From contig NZ_CP033325.1 in assembly GCF_003710105.1 (NCBI RefSeq), positions 3,100,001 to 3,164,000 on the forward strand: DNA of 64,000 nt. Reading direction: 5' to 3'. The notes below the pieces were generated by a model. The model was not told the origin of the DNA. It did not search any database and was given only the letters and a program-made list of their open reading frames with translations. This DNA is from Georgenia faecalis (lineage in GTDB: Bacteria; Actinomycetota; Actinomycetes; Actinomycetales; Actinomycetaceae). Position 1 is the stretch's first letter. Each line of letters starts with the position of its first letter. Below are positions 25,685 through 38,017 of the stretch, one piece after another. The position numbers were made by a program, and so were the translations under genes.

Positions 25685-26391
25685 TCAGGCGCGGGCAGCG
25701 GCCACCGCGGCGGCGACCAGGCCGGCGTCGGTGACCTCGTAGGTGGCCGGGCCCCCGCCCGGGCCCGCCGGGCCGGCGTCCGCGACGGAGGTGCGCGCGG
25801 AGAGGTGGATCGAGCCGACGCCCGCGGCGAGCAGGGCGGGGATGTCCTCGATGCGGACCCCACCGCCGGCCATGACCTCCACGCGGCCGGCCGACCGCTC
25901 CACCATCGCGGCGAGGGTGCCGGTGCCGTCGACGGCGCGCGGGGCGCCGCCCGAGGTGAGCACGCGCGCCACCCCGAGGTCGGCGAGCTCGGCGACGACG
26001 GACGCCGGGTCGTCGAGGACGTCGACGCACCGGTGGACGGTCACCTCCCGCCCCTCGGCGGCACGCACCAGGGCCCGGATCGCGTGCCGGTCGAGGGTCC
26101 GGTCGGCCCGGAGCGCGCCGATGACGACGCCCGCCACCCCGACGTCGACGAGCGCCTCGATGTCCCGGACCATGACCGAGACCTCAGACGCGGTGTAGAC
26201 GAACCCGCCCGCGCGGGGGCGGACGAGGGCGTGCACACCGATGCCCGTCCCGACGGCGGCCTCGGCGAGCGCGATGCTCGGGGTGAGGCCGCCGACGAGC
26301 AGGGCGGTGCACAGCTCCACGCGGTCGGCGCCGCCCTCGGCCGCGACGGCGGCGCCGTGCGCGTCCTGGACGGCGATCTCGACCGCGGGCA

Positions 26392-26392
<1 letters not shown>
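25685..26392 (-). CDS. cutC: CutC-family protein (copper homeostasis family)
   Basis: The 235-residue TIM-barrel-like protein has CutC blocks: VEIAVQDAHGAAVAAEGGADRVELCTALLVGGLTPS at the start, VHALVRPRAGGFVYTASEV, VTVHRCVDVLDDP and VLTSGGAPRAVDG. E. coli CutC was linked to copper tolerance, but its direct role is disputed. The ATG overlaps the gdhA stop as TGATG, so it is probably translated from the gdhA message. Confidence 0.9.
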
Positions 26393-30101
<3,709 letters not shown>

Positions 30102-30194
30102 GGGGCCCCCGGGGATACGGACGTGGTCGGGGCTCCAGGTTACCGGCGTGCGGGCGCGGGGCGCCCTGGGGGTCCAGCGCCGGGCCCCGACCGC

Positions 30195-30383
30195 TCAGCG
30201 CATGAGCAAGAGCGCCGCCCCGGCGGCGTAGAGCAGGACGACCACGGGCACCGCGGTGAGGAGCACGGTCCGTCTCCTCGCGCGGTGGGGGTCGACGCCC
30301 CGCGCGGGCCGGGGGTGGCGCACGTACCAGGTGGCGACGGCGGCGATGACGGCGAGACCGAGGACGAACGGCACGACGAACAT
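30195..30383 (-). CDS. Small two-helix membrane protein
   Basis: This is a 62-residue protein with one helix at the start (FVVPFVLGLAVIAAVATWYV), a basic loop (RHPRPARGVDPHRARRR) and a second helix (TVLLTAVPVVVLLYAAGAALLL), ending MR. GGAG lies 7 nt before the ATG and the composition is clearly coding-like, so I think it is real. No family was recognised. It is 93 nt upstream of purL on the same strand. Confidence 0.6.
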   Translation of the reverse strand: MFVVPFVLGLAVIAAVATWYVRHPRPARGVDPHRARRRTVLLTAVPVVVLLYAAGAALLLMR

Positions 30384-30490
30384 GGCTCAGCTCCGGGGGT
30401 CTGGGGTGGGAGCGGTCACGCTCGCGGAGCAGACCCTAGCGCCGTACCGGCACCCGGGGCCGCCGGCGGAACGGCCCCGCGCGGCGCGCC

Positions 30491-30540
30491 TAGGCTGAGT
30501 CCCGAGGCAAAGGAAGCTGAGGAGGCTGAGGAGGCTGAAG
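30491..30540 (+). promoter_or_regulatory. -10 box and Shine-Dalgarno-rich leader of the upstream ORF and phosphatase
   Basis: TAGGCT (30491-30496) is a likely -10. The leader contains three near copies of a GAGGCTGA unit (30513-30538: GAAGCTGAG, GAGGCTGAG, GAGGCTGAA), so AGGAGG occurs twice. The second copy is placed 6 nt before an ATG at 30541. Confidence 0.5.
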
Positions 30541-30606
30541 ATGGCGACCGGGTGGGACGACGGCGGCGACCGGGCGGTGGCCCAGGGCCCGGACGGCGCG
30601 GCATGA
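30541..30606 (+). CDS. 21-codon upstream ORF coupled to the histidine phosphatase
   Basis: ATG 30541 has AGGAGG at ideal spacing and opens a 21-residue frame (MATGWDDGGDRAVAQGPDGA, then Ala) ending in TGA at 30604-30606. That stop overlaps the phosphatase ATG as ATGA, and the phosphatase has no ribosome site of its own, so this small frame probably delivers ribosomes to it. Whether the peptide itself has a role is unknown; it resembles no family I know. Confidence 0.5.
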   Translation: MATGWDDGGDRAVAQGPDGAA

Positions 30607-31229
30607 GCGCCACCGTCGTCCTCGCGCGCCACGGCCGCACGCCGTGGCACGAACCGGTGCGGTACGCCGGCAGCAGCGACATCCCCCTCGACGAGGTCGG
30701 CGAGGCGCAGGCCGACCGCCTGGCGCGCTGGGCCGCGGCGGCGGGGGTCACGGCGCTCGCCAGCTCGGACCTGCTCCGTGCCCGCCGGACCGCCGCCGCC
30801 GTGCACGCCCTCACCGGGCTCGAGCCGGTGGTGGACGCGCGCCTGCGCGAGCTCGACTTCGGCGCGGCCGAGGGGCTCACCCGCGCCGAGGCCCGCGCGC
30901 GGTTCGCCGACCACGCGCCCGCCTACGAGGCAGACCCCGCCGCGTCCCCCTGGCCGGGCGGGGAGCTGCCGGCCGTGGGCGCCGAGCGGGCGACCGCGGC
31001 CGTCCGCAACCTCGCTGCGGACCGTCCCGGGGGCCTCGTGCTCGCCGTGGCGCACTCGACCATCATCCGGCTCGTCGTGTGCCAGACCCTCGGTGTGCCG
31101 CTGCGCGACTACCGGCGAGCGCTCCCGCGGCTGGAGCCGACGGCCCTCACGACGCTGCTCGTCCGGGACGACGGCTCCACGGGCCTGCTCGGCTTCAACG
31201 TCTCCCCCGGCGTCGCGCCCACCTCCTGA
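30603..31229 (+). CDS. Histidine phosphatase family protein (MSMEG_4193-like)
   Basis: The 208-residue protein has the phosphoglycerate-mutase fold: LARHGRT with the catalytic His near residue 9, SSDLLRARRTAAAVH, RLRELDFGAAEGLT with a conserved Glu, and VLAVAHSTIIRLVVC with the second His. The N-terminal block and size match the actinobacterial MSMEG_4193-type phosphatases, whose substrates are not fixed. Start codon evidence is discussed with the overlapping 21-codon frame. Confidence 0.88.
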   Translation: MSATVVLARHGRTPWHEPVRYAGSSDIPLDEVGEAQADRLARWAAAAGVTALASSDLLRARRTAAAVHALTGLEPVVDARLRELDFGAAEGLTRAEARARFADHAPAYEADPAASPWPGGELPAVGAERATAAVRNLAADRPGGLVLAVAHSTIIRLVVCQTLGVPLRDYRRALPRLEPTALTTLLVRDDGSTGLLGFNVSPGVAPTS

Positions 31230-31346
31230 GCCCGGGCGGCTGGACCACGCGGACGATCCCGGCCGCCCGCCCACCCCAGGCGGCACGAGACGTTCGGCGA
31301 GGCCCTCTGCGGGGCAGACGCGGCGATCGGCTGGCACAGTTGCGCC

Positions 31347-32390
31347 ATGGACGGGGGCGGGGGGCCTCGGAGCCGGGAGATCACCGAGCCGGTCGACCTC
31401 TGCCTGCCGTCGGGGCAGCTCAACCCGGCGGCCGTGGGCTGGACCCGCACACCCCTGCACCGCGCCAACCTCCTGCCCGGCAACGCCCGCGGGCGCGCCG
31501 CCACGTGGTCCCGGACGAAGAAGTGGGAGTACGTCGGCATCATCACCGACCGCCACGTCGTCACGGTGACGGCGTCCTCGCTCAACTACGCCGGCATCCA
31601 CCGGGTGTGGGTGCTCGACCGGACCACCGGGGAGGAGATCGACACCTCCCTCACCGTCCCGTTCGCCAAGGACACGCACCTGCCCGCCGTCTTCGGCGCC
31701 GGGGCCGTGCGGGTCGCCGGTCCGCGCCTGGCCATCGCCGTCGACCCGGCGCCCACGACGAACAGCCCCGACGCCCTGCGGGTCCGCGCCCAGACCCCCC
31801 GCGTGCGCCTGGACGTCACGGTGGCCCCGCCCCTGGGGAGCGAGCTCCTCGGCGTCGTGGTCCCGTGGAGCGAGCGGCAGTTCCAGTACGCCGTGAAGTC
31901 CGTCGGGGTGCCCGCCTCCGGCACCCTCACCGTCGACGGCGCGGAGCATCCCGTCGAGGGCTGGGCCAGCCTGGACCACGGCCGGGGCCGCTGGCCGTAC
32001 GCCATCACGTGGAACTGGGGCGCGGGCTCCGGCACGGTGGACGGCGTCGTCACCGGGCTGCAGCTGGGCGGGAAGTGGACCGAGGGGACGGGCACCTCGG
32101 ACAACGGCCTGTTCCTCGACGGTCGCCTCCACCGCATCGACGAGGACCTCGCGTGGACCTACGACGCGCTCGACGCCTCCGCCGCCCCGTGGCGCGTGAG
32201 CGGCGAGCGCGTCGAGGTGGAGCTGCACCCCTTCCACGAGCGCACCGAGGCCACCAACCTCGGCGTCGTGTCCATGCGCGTCACCCAGGCCTTCGGCCAC
32301 TGGACGGGCTGGGTCGACGACGACCACGGCGAGCGCCGTCGGGTCGACGGGCTCGTCGGCTGGGCGCAGCAGGCCGTCAACCGGTGGTGA
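31347..32390 (+). CDS. DUF2804 domain protein
   Basis: The 347-residue protein is DUF2804 along its length: REITEPVDLCLPSGQLNPAAVGWTRTPLHRANL at the start, RTKKWEYVGIITDRHVVTVTASSLNYAG, SLDHGRGRWPYAITWNWG and the VLDRTTGEEID block. The fold is probably a beta-rich lipocalin-like or AttH-like domain. No enzymatic role is established. CACAGT (31335-31340) ends 6 nt before the ATG, suggesting leaderless expression. Its last 14 nt overlap the end of the convergent flavoprotein gene. Confidence 0.85.
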   Translation: MDGGGGPRSREITEPVDLCLPSGQLNPAAVGWTRTPLHRANLLPGNARGRAATWSRTKKWEYVGIITDRHVVTVTASSLNYAGIHRVWVLDRTTGEEIDTSLTVPFAKDTHLPAVFGAGAVRVAGPRLAIAVDPAPTTNSPDALRVRAQTPRVRLDVTVAPPLGSELLGVVVPWSERQFQYAVKSVGVPASGTLTVDGAEHPVEGWASLDHGRGRWPYAITWNWGAGSGTVDGVVTGLQLGGKWTEGTGTSDNGLFLDGRLHRIDEDLAWTYDALDASAAPWRVSGERVEVELHPFHERTEATNLGVVSMRVTQAFGHWTGWVDDDHGERRRVDGLVGWAQQAVNRW

Positions 32391-34533
32391 CGGCGCCCCC
32401 GGCGCGGCGCGCGTTCGCGTGGAGCACCTTGGCACTCACCGGCTCCTCGCCGCTGGCCCGCCGACGGCGGACATGGGCGCGGGCCTCCTCCTGCCGCTGC
32501 GTCTCGCCGTCACCGGCGATGGGCACCCGCAGGTGCTCGGGCCGGTAGCCGAAGGCGTCGACGAGGGCGACGGCGTGCGGTCGCAGGCGCGGCAGGAGGC
32601 GGTTGACGTAGCTCGTCACGGCGCGGGCCCGCTGGGCGGAGATCCGCCCGTTGACGAGGTACCACGCGAGGTTGCGCTCGATCGTCGTCAGGGCGTAGAG
32701 GTCGCGCAGCGTGGTGAGGACCTCGCGGGTGCCCTCGTCCCGCACGCGCGCGAGTGCGGCGGTGAAGGCCTCCCACTGGAGCAGGTCGGCGTGCGCCGCG
32801 GCCGCCTCGATGAGCTCGTGCTGGTGGGCGTTGAACTCGGCCGCCGCCTCGGCGGGCGAGGCGTTGCGCACGGCCCGCAGCGCGCCGGCGATCTCCGCCA
32901 CCATCGTCTCGACCCGGTCCTCGAGGAGCTCGCGCTGGGCGGCGGTGCTGCGCAGGTGCCCGGCCGAGCGGGCCATGGAGCCCGAGTCCCGCACCGACTG
33001 CGCGGCGCGGCGCAGCGGCGTGCGGTGCAGCGTCATGTCGGCGGCGCGGGAGGCGACGTACCGCGCCGCCCCGGCGATGTCGATCTTCGCCATCCCCTGG
33101 CCGTAGTCGGTGAGCAGGCGCTTGCCGACGAGCTGGAGGAGGACCGTGTTGTCGCCCTCGAAGGTGGCGTAGACGTCGAAGTCCGCGCGCAGGCCGACGA
33201 GCCGGTTCTCGGCCATGTACCCGGCGCCGCCGCACGCCTCGCGGGCCTCCTGCAGCGCCTCGAGCGCCAGCCACGTCGAGGCGGGCTTCATCGCCGCCGC
33301 GAGCGTCTCGAGGTCCTGGCGCGAGTCGTCGTCGTCGTGGGCGCCGGAGAAGATGTCGTCGAAGCGCTCGAGGAGCTCCTCGTGCGCGAAGGTGGCCGCA
33401 TACGTCCGGGCCAGCAGCGGGAACAGGCGGCGCTGGTGCTGCTGGTAGTCGAGGAGGGTCACCTCGCCCTCGTCGCCGGCGCCGGTGAACTGGCGGCGCT
33501 GGACGCCGTAGCGGACGGCGACGGCGAGGGCCACCTTGCTCGCGTTGACCGCGGCCCCGGCGAGGGAGACCCGCCCCTGGACGAGCGTGGCGAGCATGGT
33601 GAAGAACCGGCGCCCGGGGCTCTCGATCGGCGAGTGGTACGTCCCGTCGGCGGCGACGTCGCCGTACCGGTTGAGGAGGTTCTCGCGGGGCACCCGGACC
33701 TGGTCGAACCACAGCCGGCCGTTGTCGACGCCGTTGAGCCCGCCCTTGGCGCCGTCGTCCGCACTCCCGACGCCGGCGCACAGCCGCCAGGTCCCGTCCT
33801 CGGCCTCCTCCCGGATCGGGACGTAGAGCGCGTGAACCCCGTGGTTGACGCCCTGCGTGACGAGCTGGGCGAAGACGACGGCGGCGCGCCCGTGGGCCGC
33901 GGCGTTGCCGATGTACTCCTTGCGGGCCGCGGTCACCGGCGTGTGGACGACGAACTCCTCCGTCGCGGGGTCGTACGTGGCGGTGGTCCCGATGGAGGCG
34001 ACGTCGGAGCCGTGGCCGATCTCCGTCATGGCGAAGCAGCCGGGCACGTCGAGCTGCATGATCCCCGGCAGCAGCCGCTGGTGGTGCTCGGCGGTGCCGA
34101 GCTGGAGGACGGCCGAGCCGAACAGCCCCCACTGCACGCCGACCTTGATCTGCAGCGACGGGTCGAGGAGGAACAGCTCCTCGAACCCGGCGAGGTTGCC
34201 GCCCGGGTCCCCCGCGCCGCCGAGCTCGGCGGGGAAGCCCCGGAGCACGTCGCCGCGCTCGACGAGGAGGTGGAGCTGGCGCAGGACCCGCTCGCGGTGC
34301 TCGGTGCGGCTGAGGTCCTCCACGTGCTGGAGGTCGGGGTCGAGCGCGAGGTCGCGGGCGCGGCGGCGCTGATCGCCCCAGCGACCGTCGAGGAGCCGGC
34401 CCAGCGCGGTGACGTCCACGCGCGCGCCGGCCCGGGGCGCACTCTCGGGCGACGCGGCCGACGGCGTGCGCCCGGCGCGCGGGATCGAGGTCGGGGTGGC
34501 GGTCGCGGTGCGGGCGTCGGGGGTGGCGGTCAT
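32377..34533 (-). CDS. Acyl-CoA oxidase-like acyl-CoA dehydrogenase family flavoprotein
   Basis: The 718-residue protein is longer than ordinary acyl-CoA dehydrogenases and has acyl-CoA-oxidase layout. FAMTEIGHGSDVASIGTTATYDPATEEFVVHTP binds FAD, and RYGVQRRQFTG is another conserved block. ACGGAGYMAENRLVGLRADFDVYATFEGDNTVLLQ (near 440-470) holds the oxidase-type catalytic Glu region, and a C-terminal acyl-CoA-oxidase domain follows. It should insert a 2,3 double bond in an acyl-CoA, passing electrons to oxygen or a flavoprotein. The stop of the TetR gene overlaps its start (ATGA). The divergent operon encodes the other beta-oxidation or chain-building activities. A Thr/Pro-rich 40-residue N-terminal tail is unusual. 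Confidence 0.88.
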   Translation of the reverse strand: MTATPDARTATATPTSIPRAGRTPSAASPESAPRAGARVDVTALGRLLDGRWGDQRRRARDLALDPDLQHVEDLSRTEHRERVLRQLHLLVERGDVLRGFPAELGGAGDPGGNLAGFEELFLLDPSLQIKVGVQWGLFGSAVLQLGTAEHHQRLLPGIMQLDVPGCFAMTEIGHGSDVASIGTTATYDPATEEFVVHTPVTAARKEYIGNAAAHGRAAVVFAQLVTQGVNHGVHALYVPIREEAEDGTWRLCAGVGSADDGAKGGLNGVDNGRLWFDQVRVPRENLLNRYGDVAADGTYHSPIESPGRRFFTMLATLVQGRVSLAGAAVNASKVALAVAVRYGVQRRQFTGAGDEGEVTLLDYQQHQRRLFPLLARTYAATFAHEELLERFDDIFSGAHDDDDSRQDLETLAAAMKPASTWLALEALQEAREACGGAGYMAENRLVGLRADFDVYATFEGDNTVLLQLVGKRLLTDYGQGMAKIDIAGAARYVASRAADMTLHRTPLRRAAQSVRDSGSMARSAGHLRSTAAQRELLEDRVETMVAEIAGALRAVRNASPAEAAAEFNAHQHELIEAAAAHADLLQWEAFTAALARVRDEGTREVLTTLRDLYALTTIERNLAWYLVNGRISAQRARAVTSYVNRLLPRLRPHAVALVDAFGYRPEHLRVPIAGDGETQRQEEARAHVRRRRASGEEPVSAKVLHANARRAGGAVTTG

Positions 34534-35249
34534 GGGGTCTCCGGTCGCGTCGTTGCGGGGGTGGGCGTACGTCGGGGGACGCCGGCGGCGCCCTCCCAGA
34601 GCCAGGCGGTGAGGTGCTCCGCGAGCCGGGCGCGGTCCATCGCGGCGATCGTCCCGCCCGTGCCGCCGTCGTCGGCCTCGGCCCGCCACCGCTCCGCGGC
34701 GCCCCGGACCAGGCCGACCATGCCGGCCGACCACAGCGCCGCGAGCGCCCGGCTCTCGGCGTCGCGCCCGGTGGAGGTCGCCTCCCCGGGCGCGCGCAGG
34801 CGGAGCACGGGCAGGAGGGCCTCGGCGACGACCTGCTCGATGTCGGCGACGAAGCCCCGCAGCGCGCCGGCCGTGCCGGCGTCGGCATGGGTGACGAAGG
34901 CGTAGACGTGCGGGGAGGCCTCGACCATCTCGAGGTAGGCCTCGACCATCGCGGCCAGCCGGTCCCGCGGCTCCCGCGCCGAGCGCCCGGCCTCCTCCAG
35001 CGCGGTGCGCAGCCATGCGAGGACGGCGTGCCCGACGGCCTCCTGCAGGCCGGTCTTGTCGGTGAAGTAGCGGTAGAGGATCGACTTGGACGTGCCGATC
35101 TCGGCGGCGAGCTCGTCCATCGAGAGGTCCGGACCGCGCCGGTGCACGGCGCGGCGGGCGGCGCGCACGAGCTCGGCCCGCCGGGACACGCGGTGCGAGT
35201 CCCAGCGGGTGGCGCGCCCGTCGGACGCGTTTCGGCTTGTGATCGGCAT
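34530..35249 (-). CDS. TetR-family transcriptional regulator
   Basis: The 239-residue protein has a TetR helix-turn-helix at about 22-70 (AELVRAARRAVHRRGPDLSMDELAAEIGTSKSILYRYFTDKTGL) and a variable ligand domain. It resembles regulators that sense acyl-CoA or fatty acids, but this is not provable here. It is co-transcribed with the flavoprotein gene (ATGA overlap) and divergent from the thiolase operon. TACTGT (35260-35265) is a likely -10, inside the imperfect palindrome 35258-35268, so autorepression is likely. An in-frame GTG immediately before the ATG (35250-35252) sits 7 nt from that box and may be the true leaderless start. Confidence 0.88.
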   Translation of the reverse strand: MPITSRNASDGRATRWDSHRVSRRAELVRAARRAVHRRGPDLSMDELAAEIGTSKSILYRYFTDKTGLQEAVGHAVLAWLRTALEEAGRSAREPRDRLAAMVEAYLEMVEASPHVYAFVTHADAGTAGALRGFVADIEQVVAEALLPVLRLRAPGEATSTGRDAESRALAALWSAGMVGLVRGAAERWRAEADDGGTGGTIAAMDRARLAEHLTAWLWEGAAGVPRRTPTPATTRPETP

Positions 35250-35257
35250 CACGGGAC

Positions 35258-35276
35258 TGACAGTATCAACTACCGT
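35258..35276. promoter_or_regulatory. Divergent promoter/operator for TetR and thiolase operons
   Basis: TGACAGTATCA (35258-35268) is an imperfect inverted repeat with TGA/TCA ends. It covers the minus-strand -10 TACTGT, and a plus-strand -10 candidate TACCGT lies at 35271-35276. One TetR dimer here could control both directions. Confidence 0.45.
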
Positions 35277-35348
35277 GAGTACCGCAATGCTGCCCGGGAC
35301 CTCCGTCCCCGGTGGCGTTCGCCCCGCGAACAACCGGAGGACGACGAC

Positions 35349-36656
35349 GTGACCCCGACCCCCGCCCCGCGACGCGCTGCCGTCATCGGAGCCAACCGCA
35401 TCCCCTTCGCCAAGGCGGGCGGCGCCTACGCCGCAGCCTCGAACCAGGACATGCTCACCGCCGCGCTCGAGGGGCTCGTCGCCCGCTTCGGCCTCGCCGG
35501 CGAGCGGCTCGACGAGGTCGCCGCAGGGGCCGTGCTCAAGCACCCGCGCGACTTCAACCTCACCCGCGAGGTGGTCCTCGGCTCCTCGCTCGACCCGCAC
35601 ACGCCCGCCTACGACGTGCAGCGCGCCTGCGCCACGGGCCTCGAGGCGATCGTCGGCGTGGCCAACAAGATCGCCCTGCACCAGGCCGAGGTCGGGATCG
35701 GGGGCGGGGTCGACTCCGCGTCGGACGCCCCCATCGTCGTCTCCGACCGGCTGCGCGCCGCGCTGCTGCGGGCCTCCCGCGCCCGCTCCGCTGCCGAGCG
35801 CGTCAAGGCGTTCGCGGGCGTCCGTCCGCGGGACCTGGCCCCGGTGGCCCCGGGGGTGGCCGAGCCCCGCACGGGGCTGAGCATGGGCGAGCACCAGGCG
35901 CTGACGACGGCCCGCTGGGGCATCACCCGCGAGGACCAGGACGCCCTGGCGCTCGCCTCGCACCAGCGCCTGGCGGCCGCCTACGACCGCGGGTTCTTCG
36001 ACGACCTCCTCACCCCCTACCGCCGCCTCGACCGGGACCAGGCCCTGCGCGCGGACACCTCCCTCGACAAGCTCGCCTCGCTCACGCCGGTCTTCGGCAA
36101 GGACGGCTCGTCCCCGACGATGACGGCGGGGAACTCCACCCCGCTGTCCGACGGCGCCTCGGCCGTCCTGCTCGCCTCGAGCGAGTGGGCGCAGGGCCGG
36201 GGCCTGCCGGTGCTCGCCACCGTGGTCGACGCCCAGAGCGCCGCCGTCGACTTCACCCGGGGCGACGAGGGCCTCCTCATGGGCGGGTGCTACGCCGTCG
36301 CCCGGCTCCTCGACCGCCAGGGGCTGACCCTCGACGACTTCGACGTCGTGGAGATCCACGAGGCGTTCGCCTCCACCGTCCTCGCCACCATGGCCGCCTG
36401 GGCGGACCCCGCCTTCTGCCGCGAGCGCCTCGGCCTCCCCGGGGCGCTGGGCGAGATCGACCGCGACCGGCTCAACGTCACCGGCTCCTCGCTCGCGGCC
36501 GGGCACCCGTTCGCCGCGACCGGCGGCCGCATCGTCGGCACGCTCGCCAAGCTCCTCGCCGAGCGGCGGGCCGAGACGGGCCGACCGGCCCGCGGCCTCA
36601 TCTCCATCTGCGCCGCCGGCGGTCAGGCCGGCGCGATGATCCTGGAGGCAGCGTGA
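35349..36656 (+). CDS. Acetyl-CoA acetyltransferase family thiolase
   Basis: The 435-residue protein carries the thiolase active-site set: DVQRACATGLEA (nucleophilic Cys near 94), IHEAFAS, GHPFAATGGR with the catalytic His, and ISICAAGGQAG with the second Cys near 421. It joins or cleaves acyl-CoA and acetyl-CoA. Its size and partners match FadA2/FadI-type thiolases. The GTG start has GGAGG 8 nt upstream. The stop overlaps the next start as GTGA. Confidence 0.92.
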   Translation: MTPTPAPRRAAVIGANRIPFAKAGGAYAAASNQDMLTAALEGLVARFGLAGERLDEVAAGAVLKHPRDFNLTREVVLGSSLDPHTPAYDVQRACATGLEAIVGVANKIALHQAEVGIGGGVDSASDAPIVVSDRLRAALLRASRARSAAERVKAFAGVRPRDLAPVAPGVAEPRTGLSMGEHQALTTARWGITREDQDALALASHQRLAAAYDRGFFDDLLTPYRRLDRDQALRADTSLDKLASLTPVFGKDGSSPTMTAGNSTPLSDGASAVLLASSEWAQGRGLPVLATVVDAQSAAVDFTRGDEGLLMGGCYAVARLLDRQGLTLDDFDVVEIHEAFASTVLATMAAWADPAFCRERLGLPGALGEIDRDRLNVTGSSLAAGHPFAATGGRIVGTLAKLLAERRAETGRPARGLISICAAGGQAGAMILEAA

Positions 36657-38017
36657 ACGACACCTACCTCGACGCCGTGAGCACGGACGTCGGCAAGAAG
36701 GTCGCCAAGAAGCTCGGCCTGCCCCAGCCCGTCCGGCTGCGGCGCACCGACACGGCGTCACCGGACGCTCCGCTCGTCACCGGCCCGGTCCTCGTCCTCC
36801 AGGACGCGTGGTCCCGGGCGAGCGCCGACGCGGTCGCGGAGCGGCTGCTCGGCTGGGACCTCGACGTCCGGCGGGACCCGCACCTCGCCGAGCACCAGCG
36901 GTGGGGCGCCGTGATCGTCGTCCTCACCGAGCTCGAGGCGCCCGGCCAGCTCGGCGGTCCCGCCCTCGACCTCGGCGAGATGCTGCGGCGCCTCGCCCCG
37001 TCCGGGCGGGTCATCACCCTCTCGCGGGCCGCCACCGGCGGCGACGCGCCGGCCCAGGCGGCCGCCCGCCAGGCGGTGGACGGGTTCCTGCGCTCCGTGG
37101 CCAAGGAGCTGCGCGCCGGCGCCACCGGCAACGGCCTGGTCCTCGCCGAGGGGCTGCCGGTCGAGGCCACCTCCGTCATCGGGGCGCTGCGCTTCCTGCT
37201 CTCGGCCCGCTCCGCGTTCGTCTCCGGGCAGCTGCTGCGCGTGTCGACGCCCGGCGGGCAGGCGCCGGCGGACTGGACCCGCCCGCTCGCCGGGCAGGTC
37301 GCCGTCGTCACCGGCGCCGCCCGCGGCATCGGCGCCGAGACCGCCCGGGTCCTCGCCCGGGACGGCGCGCAGGTCATCGGCGTCGACGTCCCCGGCGCCG
37401 GGGACTCGCTGAGCACGGTGATGAACGGCGTGCGCGGCAGCGCGCTCCAGCTCGACATCACCGCCGAGGACGCCGGCGCCCGGATCCTCGAGCACGCCCG
37501 GTCGCGGTACGGCACCCTCGACGTCGTCGTCCACAACGCGGGCATCCTGCGGGACAAGCTCCTCGTCAACATGACCGCGGACCGCTGGAACGACCTGCTC
37601 GCCGTCAACCTCCTCGCGCCGCTGCGGATGAACGAGACCTTCGCCGCCCCGGGTGCCCTGGGCCCCGCACCCCGCATCCTCGCGCTCGCGTCGACGTCAG
37701 GCATCGCGGGCAACCGCGGGCAGACCAACTACGCCGCCGCCAAGGCCGGGATCATCGGCATGGTCCAGGCGCTCGCGCCGCGCCTGGCGGAGCTGGGCGG
37801 GACCGCGAACGCGGTGGCGCCGGGGTTCATCGAGACGGACATGACGGCGCGGATCCCCCCGGTGGCGCGGCAGATCGCCCGGCGTGCGAACTCCCTCAAC
37901 CAGGGCGGGCACCCGGTCGACGTCGCCGAGGCGCTGGCGTTCCTCGCCTCCCCGCAGGCGGGCGGCATCAACGGCCAGACGCTGCGCGTCTGCGGCCAGA
38001 ACCTCGTGGGGCAGTGA
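36653..38017 (+). CDS. fabG4: High-molecular-weight 3-oxoacyl reductase, FabG4-like
   Basis: The 454-residue length equals that of mycobacterial FabG4. An N-terminal flavodoxin-like domain without catalytic residues (about 1-205) is followed by a short-chain reductase domain: VVTGAARGIGAET (near 218), VHNAGILRD, LASTSGIAGNRGQTNYAAAKAG with Ser and Tyr-x3-Lys (near 346-364), and APGFIETDMTARIP. FabG4 reduces 3-oxoacyl-CoA with NADH in chains longer than those of fatty-acid synthase II. It is coupled to the thiolase (GTGA) and to the hydratase (TGATG). Confidence 0.9.
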   Translation: MNDTYLDAVSTDVGKKVAKKLGLPQPVRLRRTDTASPDAPLVTGPVLVLQDAWSRASADAVAERLLGWDLDVRRDPHLAEHQRWGAVIVVLTELEAPGQLGGPALDLGEMLRRLAPSGRVITLSRAATGGDAPAQAAARQAVDGFLRSVAKELRAGATGNGLVLAEGLPVEATSVIGALRFLLSARSAFVSGQLLRVSTPGGQAPADWTRPLAGQVAVVTGAARGIGAETARVLARDGAQVIGVDVPGAGDSLSTVMNGVRGSALQLDITAEDAGARILEHARSRYGTLDVVVHNAGILRDKLLVNMTADRWNDLLAVNLLAPLRMNETFAAPGALGPAPRILALASTSGIAGNRGQTNYAAAKAGIIGMVQALAPRLAELGGTANAVAPGFIETDMTARIPPVARQIARRANSLNQGGHPVDVAEALAFLASPQAGGINGQTLRVCGQNLVGQ

